DNA of 6,124 nucleotides from assembly GCA_002291955.1 (NCBI GenBank), contig DBBA01000136.1, positions 8,267 to 14,390 on the forward strand. The letters run 5' to 3'. Positions within the stretch are counted from its first letter, which is position 1. Every line of letters begins with the position of its first letter. This DNA comes from Rhodobacteraceae bacterium UBA996 (lineage in GTDB: Bacteria; Pseudomonadota; Alphaproteobacteria; Rhodobacterales; Rhodobacteraceae). The notes beneath the pieces are model-generated. The model ran no database searches and was not told the origin of the DNA. It was given only the letters and a program-made list of their open reading frames with translations. Positions 1 to 6,124 of this stretch are shown here, in pieces. The position numbers and the translations under genes are program-made.

Positions 1-19
1 GCGGCGCAGGGAGTTCGCC

Positions 20-757
20 ATGTTCAACCAGATCAAGCCGGGTCACGTCCTGCGCTTTGCCACGTGCCCGTCCACCATCGCCTCGCCCATGGGGACCAAC
101 CCCGAGAACAACGACAACTCGGCCGAGACGGCGTGGCCGAACACCAACACGCTGGGCCAGGTCACGCTGATCTCGCACCCCTCGGGGGCGCTGGGCGAGA
201 TGGCGGCGGCAGTGGCACTGGGGGTGCGTCCGGGGTCCAGCGTCAGCCGGTCGGCCAGCTATTCGGCGGTCGGGCGGATGGTCACGCCGTCGGACCGGCC
301 GCTGGGGCAGGAGACCTGCGATTTCGTGGGCTATACCGACGGCAAGTCGTACTACATCAATTCCGCGCGGACGGTCTTCTCGAAGGACTTCTCGGGGTGC
401 CTGATGGTGGCCTACACGCAGGCCGGGCAGCGGCGCGTGGCCCATTCGGCGGCCAGCGCGGTCGCACAGATGGACTGCAAGCAGGCGTTCCTGAACACCA
501 TCCAGGGCAATGGCGCCGTCCTGCACGGCTGGTTCCGCCCGTTCCGCGATGCGGTGGACGGGGCGCGGCGTTTTGCGGCCTACCAGGCCTTTGCGGGCTA
601 CATGGGCAACAACCCCTATGCGATCACGACCTTCGGGGTCATCACGGCGGCCAACCAGGCCTGGGCGATCGACGCGTTCAAGCCGCAGGGCATCACCGGG
701 TCCTGGGTGGTGACCCATGTCGCGCAGCCGGCACTGTCGAACGCTTGGATCGTCTGA
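20..757 (+). CDS. Uncharacterised 245-residue protein with a CNF1/BLF1/CheD-like Cys-His motif
   Basis: I do not recognise a named family. The start at 20 is chosen because AGGGAG (8-13) lies 6 bases upstream; the frame stays open to the window edge, so a longer N-terminus cannot be excluded. No signal peptide or membrane segment is seen, so it is probably soluble. The N-terminal third is rich in Asn, Thr, Ser and Pro; the C-terminal third (about 170-245) is rich in Ala and aromatic residues. The notable part is residues 116-145: a likely strand, then F124-S125-G126-C127, a hydrophobic strand, a turn (QAGQRR) and A141-H142. Known members of the papain-like deamidase fold share this layout: CNF1 (LSGC motif, Cys866/His881, 15 apart), BLF1 (Thr88/Cys94/His106) and CheD (Thr21/Cys27/His44). 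Here Cys127-His142 is also 15 apart, and Ser121 sits six residues before the Cys, where BLF1 and CheD have Thr. Deamidase or cysteine hydrolase activity is inference from this short motif. That the ORF is a real gene is much surer than its function. It ends 197 bases before pnp. Confidence 0.8.
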   Translation: MFNQIKPGHVLRFATCPSTIASPMGTNPENNDNSAETAWPNTNTLGQVTLISHPSGALGEMAAAVALGVRPGSSVSRSASYSAVGRMVTPSDRPLGQETCDFVGYTDGKSYYINSARTVFSKDFSGCLMVAYTQAGQRRVAHSAASAVAQMDCKQAFLNTIQGNGAVLHGWFRPFRDAVDGARRFAAYQAFAGYMGNNPYAITTFGVITAANQAWAIDAFKPQGITGSWVVTHVAQPALSNAWIV

Positions 758-872
758 CCTGCCGGCATTGCCCCCCTCTTGCGGCGTCGGGGTCTGCATG
801 TCTTTCCAACGCGGCCGTTCTGGTGTAAGCGCCGCGCCATCTGTGACGTGACGCCCCTGGCCCCGGGCACAT

Positions 873-948
873 GCGAAGGATAGGGGCGGCGGCAATGGGG
901 CCGCCAGATGTGCGCAGGCGACGGCAGGGGCCGGCCGCGCGAAGGATA
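873..948 (+). promoter_or_regulatory. pnp leader: 10-base direct repeat flanking a GC hairpin
   Basis: GCGAAGGATA occurs exactly twice, at 873-882 and 939-948, 66 bases apart. The second copy contains the pnp ribosome binding site. Between them GGCGGC (888-893) can pair with GCCGCC (900-905) around a 6-base loop, AATGGG, and a GGCCGGCC palindrome lies at 929-936. PNPase in enterobacteria controls its own mRNA through a 5' leader hairpin, so a regulatory role is plausible, but this arrangement is only seen in sequence and the function is inferred. No convincing promoter boxes were found in 758-872; TTTCCA (803-808) and TGTAAG (824-829) are too weak and too closely spaced to call. Confidence 0.4.
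941..946 (+). promoter_or_regulatory. Ribosome binding site of pnp
   Basis: GAAGGA lies 8 bases before the ATG at 955 and decides that start. Two in-frame ATGs further upstream (871 and 895) are poorer choices. The first has no purine-rich site in front of it. The second has AAGGA only 14 bases away, lies within a possible hairpin, and would add an Arg/Pro-rich extension not expected in PNPase. Confidence 0.8.
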
Positions 949-954
949 CACCAC

Positions 955-3090
<2,136 letters not shown>

Positions 3091-3108
3091 CCCCACCTGC
3101 GACGCGGA

Positions 3109-3136
3109 AAGGGGCGCCACGGGCGCCCCTTCTCCT
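3109..3136 (+). terminator. Rho-independent-type terminator after pnp
   Basis: A perfect 10-base-pair stem, AAGGGGCGCC (3109-3118) with GGCGCCCCTT (3122-3131), closes on a 3-base loop (ACG). It begins 18 bases after the pnp stop. The following tract (TTCTCCTCCCCTT) is rich in pyrimidines but poor in T, as often seen in high-GC genomes, so termination may be less sharp than at a classical site. It separates pnp from the tRNA gene. Confidence 0.8.
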
Positions 3137-3176
3137 CCCCTTGGCCGGGCGTCATCCGGAGGGGTCGGGCAGGTCC

Positions 3177-3266
3177 GGAAGAGTGGCCGAGTGGTTTAAG
3201 GCTCTGGTCTTGAAAACCAGCGGCGGTGCAAGCCGCCCGTGGGTTCGAATCCCACCTCTTCCGCCA
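3177..3266 (+). tRNA. tRNA-Ser (anticodon UGA), CCA encoded
   Basis: This class II tRNA folds fully by eye. The acceptor stem is GGAAGAG (3177-3183) with CTCTTCC (3256-3262), seven pairs. The D-arm begins GCC and includes GTGGTTTAAG. The anticodon stem CTGGT/ACCAG (3204-3208/3216-3220) encloses loop CTTGAAA with anticodon TGA at 3211-3213, reading UCA (and other UCN codons by wobble). An 18-base variable arm (3221-3238) has the stem GGCGG/CCGCC expected of serine tRNAs. The T-stem is GTGGG/CCCAC around TTCGAAT. The discriminator is G3263 and CCA is encoded at 3264-3266. No promoter boxes are obvious in the 45 bases after the pnp terminator. Confidence 0.98.
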
Positions 3267-3660
3267 GCTGACCCGAGGCGCTTTCTCTAGGACCAGGTGT
3301 TTGAGGCGAACGCAGATGCCCGCAACCGGCGAGCGATGGCCGGGTTGTCGTGCCGCAGGTCGTGCTGTGCGGTTTGCGGCTTTGGCGGTGTGGCACGGTG
3401 CGTCCATGGGCATCGTCTGCCGGGGCAGCGTGTTTCAACGTGATTGCCGGGTTTCGCGTCGGTGCCGTGGGGTCGATCCGTGCAGGACGATCCGGATCAG
3501 CCTGCATGGCGTGTCCGGGACGCGGGCAGAGGTCGAGGCCCGGTGAGGCCGTGGCGCGACCCTGGCCCTTCCGAATTCGCGCAGGCCGGACCCGCATGTC
3601 GCCTCATCAGGCATTAAGACCTTCGTGCTACCGAGTCTGTGGTTGTTGGCGGGACCCGCG
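3267..3660. other. 394-base intergenic gap between tRNA-Ser and the chemoreceptor gene
   Basis: No gene is supported here. Short open frames on both strands have no convincing ribosome binding site, run into the tRNA or into the chemoreceptor gene, and encode Arg/Ala/Gly-rich low-information peptides. The + strand of about 3340-3460 is visibly G/T-rich. The clear structure is the near-palindrome at 3481-3506. An 8-base palindrome, CGAATTCG, lies at 3572-3579. No second copy of the tRNA 3' end, no integrase and no recognisable sigma-54 or flagellar sigma-28 promoter was found, although the chemoreceptor promoter must lie in this stretch or be replaced by read-through from the tRNA. Confidence 0.6.
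3481..3506. promoter_or_regulatory. 26-base near-perfect palindrome, possible operator or RNA hairpin
   Basis: The outer arms TGCAGG (3481-3486) and CCTGCA (3501-3506) are exact inverted copies, and the core GATCCGGATC (3489-3498) is itself a perfect palindrome on the same axis. 22 of 26 positions are symmetric; only the two-base spacers (AC and AG) break it. CC at 3478-3479 and GG at 3508-3509 continue the symmetry with one G/T pair between. It lies 155 bases before the chemoreceptor start. Dimeric repressor binding or a structured 5' leader are both possible; the function is inferred. Confidence 0.45.
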
Positions 3661-6111
3661 ATGAAACTGCACAGCATGCTTTTTGCCGTTTTCGGCCTCA
3701 TCGGGGTGTTCCTCGTGTTGTTCGGCGGTCAGCTTGCCTATACGGCAGTCTCCGAACAGCGCGATATCCGGCGCGCGGTCGTTCTGGGCAGGGCCGAGTC
3801 CGCGGCGATCAGCGCGATCATCGAAATGTCGCTCGAGCGAAGTGTCGTGCAGGTGGCGCTGGCCCAGCCCGATCCCATTCCGACCGCGTTCAACGACATC
3901 GTGACCCGGCAGCGCGCCCTGGTTGACGCCGGACTTGCCGACGCCGTGAAGCAGCTGGAACCCCTTGCCGACATGCCGAGCACGGCCGAATATGTCGCGA
4001 TGACCACGGCCATCCGGGCGCGGGTCGCGGCGTTGCGGAGCGAGATCGACAGGATCCTCGCGCTGTCCGGAGGCGAGCGGGATCCGGTCCGGGCCCGGCA
4101 GCTTCCCGAAGAGATGAAGCGCGAGGTGGTCAGCCTGCGCAACGCCACCGAGCTGCTGCGCAACCGTGTCGGGGTCTCGACCCAGCTTGCGGGCGCGCTG
4201 CAGCATGTCGAGGCGAAGGCCTGGGAAGTGCGGGAGTTCGGCGGGCGGGCCCGGACATACTTCGCGATCGCCACGCTGACCGGTGCGCCGATCTCTGACG
4301 CCGACCTTGCGGCGCTGGATGTCGACAGCAAGCGGGCGGACGAGGCATGGGAATCGCTGTTGCATGCGGTCCGCCACGTGGAGGACGTTCCGGAGGACAT
4401 CCTGCGCGAGATCGCGGCTGCGGATGCGCTTTACTTCGGCAACTACCAGGAGGTGACCGACCGGCTCCGGGCGGCCTCGCGCGCGGCGACGGGGGGGGCC
4501 AGACCGGACTACGGGATGGATTTCGGCACGTTCTTTGCCACGTCGAACGACGCACTCGGCGCGATGGAGGACCTGTCGCAGAACAGCGGGACCGCGCTGA
4601 CGGCGTACTGGGAGGATCGCGAGCGGCGCGCAGCGATCGTGGCCGCGGCAAGCACGGCCCTTGCGGTCCTGTCCGTGGCGATGATGGCCGTCACCTTCCG
4701 GATCCTGGCTGTCCGGGTCATGGGATTGCTGGGGGCGTCGCGGCGGATCTTCGCCAGCCTCGCGCAGGGTGAACTCGACACCCGGGTGCTCGAGAACCGT
4801 CCCGAACTGCCGGAGATCAAGGAACTGCACGTCACGGTCATGGGCTTCCGCAGCGCCTTCGAGAATGCGCGCAAGGCCGAGGCCGAGGCAAAGGAAGCCT
4901 CTGCACGGCAGAAGGAGGCGGAAATGGAGGAGGCCAGACGGGAGCGCGACCGGATGGCCGAGCGCGAGGCGCAGGCCGAAAGGGAGCGGGCCGAGACCGA
5001 GGCCCGGCTTGCGCAAGAGCGGCGCGCCGCGTCGGAGATCGCCGCGGTCGTCGAGGCCTGTGCCGCGGGCGATTTCTCGCGGCGGCTTTCGACCGGGGAC
5101 AAGGAGGGGATCTTTCGCGAGATCTGCGATGGCATGAACCGGATCGGCGAGGCGGCCGATGCGGGCCTTGGGGCGGTGCGCAGCGCGCTTGACCGGATGG
5201 CCGCAGGGGACCTGAGCCATCGCATGCCCGACGACTTCGAGGGCGTGTTCGCCGAGATCGCCCGCGCCATGAACGAGACGGCGGCGAGCCTGTCGGAGAC
5301 CCTTGTGCGCATTGCGCGGTCCGCGGAACGGGTGGATGGGTCGTCGCAGACGATCGCGGGATCGACCCGCGACCTGATGCAGCGGTCAGACACGAATGCG
5401 GTCCGGATCGAACGGACCGCGCGCGAACTGTCGCTGATCCTGGAGAACGTGCGCAGGGCCGCGCAATCGGCCGAGACTGCACGCGGCTCGGTCGAGGATG
5501 TCACGGCGATGGCGCGTGTGGGCAATGATGTGATCACGCAGACCATCGCGGCGATCGGTCTGATCCAGACGTCGTCCGACGAGATCAGCAAGGTCCTGAA
5601 GCTGATCGACGACATCGCCTTTCAGACCAACCTTCTGGCCCTGAACGCGGGCGTCGAGGCGGCGCGGGCCGGAGATGCCGGTCGCGGCTTCGCGGTCGTG
5701 GCGTCGGAAGTCCGGGCGCTGGCGCAGCGCTCCTCGGACGCGGCGCGCGAGATCTCGGGCTATGTCGAGACATCTGCGGGCAACGTCCGCAGCGGGGTCA
5801 ACCTGGTGCAGCAGTCGGGCGACGCCTTCCGCAGGATCGTCGCCGGACTGGAGGAGGCGACCGTGCGGATCCACGCCATCGTGGCCGCGGCCAGCGAGAC
5901 GTCGACCGGGATCGGCGAGATATCGAAGGCCACAACCGCCCTCGATGCCGACACGCGCCAGAACGCCGCCGTCTTCCGCGAGACGGCCGATGCGGTGGCA
6001 TCGCTGCAGGATGAAGCCTCGACCCTGAACACGGCCGTGACGGCTTTCCGCCTGGACGCGCCCAGAGCCGAAGCGCAGTCATCGGGACGGCGCCCGGTTC
6101 GCGCGGCCTGA
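3661..6111 (+). CDS. Methyl-accepting chemotaxis protein (transmembrane, multi-HAMP)
   Basis: This inner-membrane chemoreceptor should signal to CheA through CheW. From ATG 3661 it has 816 residues. That start places the first membrane helix at residues 6-29 and has GGGA (3651-3654) 6 bases upstream; a GTG at 3625 would add 12 residues with no good site. Order: TM1; periplasmic region about 30-322, predicted mainly helical; TM2 about 324-346; HAMP about 347-400; a charged Glu/Arg/Ala coiled coil about 400-456; two further HAMP-like modules about 457-502 and 503-546 (GDF at 470-472, GDL at 516-518); and the signalling hairpin about 549-795. The hairpin tip is canonical: IDDIAFQTNLLALNAGVEAA (649-668), followed by RAGDAGRGFAVVASEVRALA. 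The C-terminus ends RRPVRAA, without an NWETF-type CheR/CheB tether. The ligand is unknown. Residues 56-95 (LER...QR...D) resemble nitrate/nitrite-sensing NIT helices, but a generic helical sensor domain is equally possible. No che genes are in view. An 8-G tract lies within the gene. Confidence 0.96.
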   Translation: MKLHSMLFAVFGLIGVFLVLFGGQLAYTAVSEQRDIRRAVVLGRAESAAISAIIEMSLERSVVQVALAQPDPIPTAFNDIVTRQRALVDAGLADAVKQLEPLADMPSTAEYVAMTTAIRARVAALRSEIDRILALSGGERDPVRARQLPEEMKREVVSLRNATELLRNRVGVSTQLAGALQHVEAKAWEVREFGGRARTYFAIATLTGAPISDADLAALDVDSKRADEAWESLLHAVRHVEDVPEDILREIAAADALYFGNYQEVTDRLRAASRAATGGARPDYGMDFGTFFATSNDALGAMEDLSQNSGTALTAYWEDRERRAAIVAAASTALAVLSVAMMAVTFRILAVRVMGLLGASRRIFASLAQGELDTRVLENRPELPEIKELHVTVMGFRSAFENARKAEAEAKEASARQKEAEMEEARRERDRMAEREAQAERERAETEARLAQERRAASEIAAVVEACAAGDFSRRLSTGDKEGIFREICDGMNRIGEAADAGLGAVRSALDRMAAGDLSHRMPDDFEGVFAEIARAMNETAASLSETLVRIARSAERVDGSSQTIAGSTRDLMQRSDTNAVRIERTARELSLILENVRRAAQSAETARGSVEDVTAMARVGNDVITQTIAAIGLIQTSSDEISKVLKLIDDIAFQTNLLALNAGVEAARAGDAGRGFAVVASEVRALAQRSSDAAREISGYVETSAGNVRSGVNLVQQSGDAFRRIVAGLEEATVRIHAIVAAASETSTGIGEISKATTALDADTRQNAAVFRETADAVASLQDEASTLNTAVTAFRLDAPRAEAQSSGRRPVRAA

Positions 6112-6124
6112 GCGGCGCCCGACG

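Noticed and set aside
871..954. N-terminal extension of pnp from ATG 871 or 895
   Set aside because: It would add 20 to 28 Arg/Pro/Gly-rich residues absent from PNPases; the ATG at 955 has a good GAAGGA site at proper spacing and begins the usual MFN...K...GG/W-type N-terminus.
3155..3179. Two TCCGGA palindromes (3155-3160 and 3174-3179) before and at the tRNA 5' end
   Set aside because: They are six-base GC-rich palindromes, expected by chance in this composition, and the second is explained by the tRNA acceptor stem.
3239..3266. tRNA-Ser 3' end as an integration site for a mobile element
   Set aside because: No repeat of the tRNA 3' end is found downstream and no integrase or mobile gene is in the window.
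3625..3660. GTG start 12 codons upstream of the chosen chemoreceptor start
   Set aside because: It has no good ribosome binding site, and the ATG at 3661 gives a standard short cytoplasmic tail before the first membrane helix.
3628..5220. 530-codon minus-strand frame, with a second at 4509-5615, across the chemoreceptor gene
   Set aside because: Both are antisense shadows of a recognisable chemoreceptor; their compositions (Arg/Ser/Pro/His-rich) and lack of ribosome binding sites do not support genes.

Overview
The window is high-GC DNA with all genes on the + strand. It most resembles an alphaproteobacterium of the Rhodobacteraceae (Paracoccus/Rhodobacter-like). This rests on strong G/C preference at third codon positions, a 711-residue PNPase with an alphaproteobacterial look, and a chemoreceptor with the 'LALNAGVEAARAG' tip common in that group. 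The assignment is by recognition, not by a database search.

Layout: (1) 20-757, a 245-residue protein with no recognised family name. It carries an SGC...H pattern like the active site of the CNF1/BLF1/CheD cysteine deamidase fold. (2) 758-954, a leader region holding a perfect 10-base direct repeat on either side of a GC hairpin; the second copy contains the pnp ribosome binding site. (3) 955-3090, pnp (polynucleotide phosphorylase), complete, followed by a strong hairpin at 3109-3131. (4) 3177-3266, tRNA-Ser(UGA) with an encoded CCA end. (5) 3267-3660, a non-coding gap of 394 bases containing a 26-base near-palindrome at 3481-3506. (6) 3661-6111, a transmembrane methyl-accepting chemotaxis protein with a large helical sensor region, HAMP modules separated by a charged coiled coil, and a canonical signalling tip.

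The genes do not form an obvious common pathway. pnp and tRNA-Ser are housekeeping RNA-metabolism genes. The chemoreceptor appears to be a separate transcription unit with no che genes in view. The unusual parts are the protein upstream of pnp, where rpsO is often found in proteobacteria, the pnp leader architecture, and the dyad upstream of the chemoreceptor. No mobile element, CRISPR array, integrase or clear sign of recent transfer is visible.
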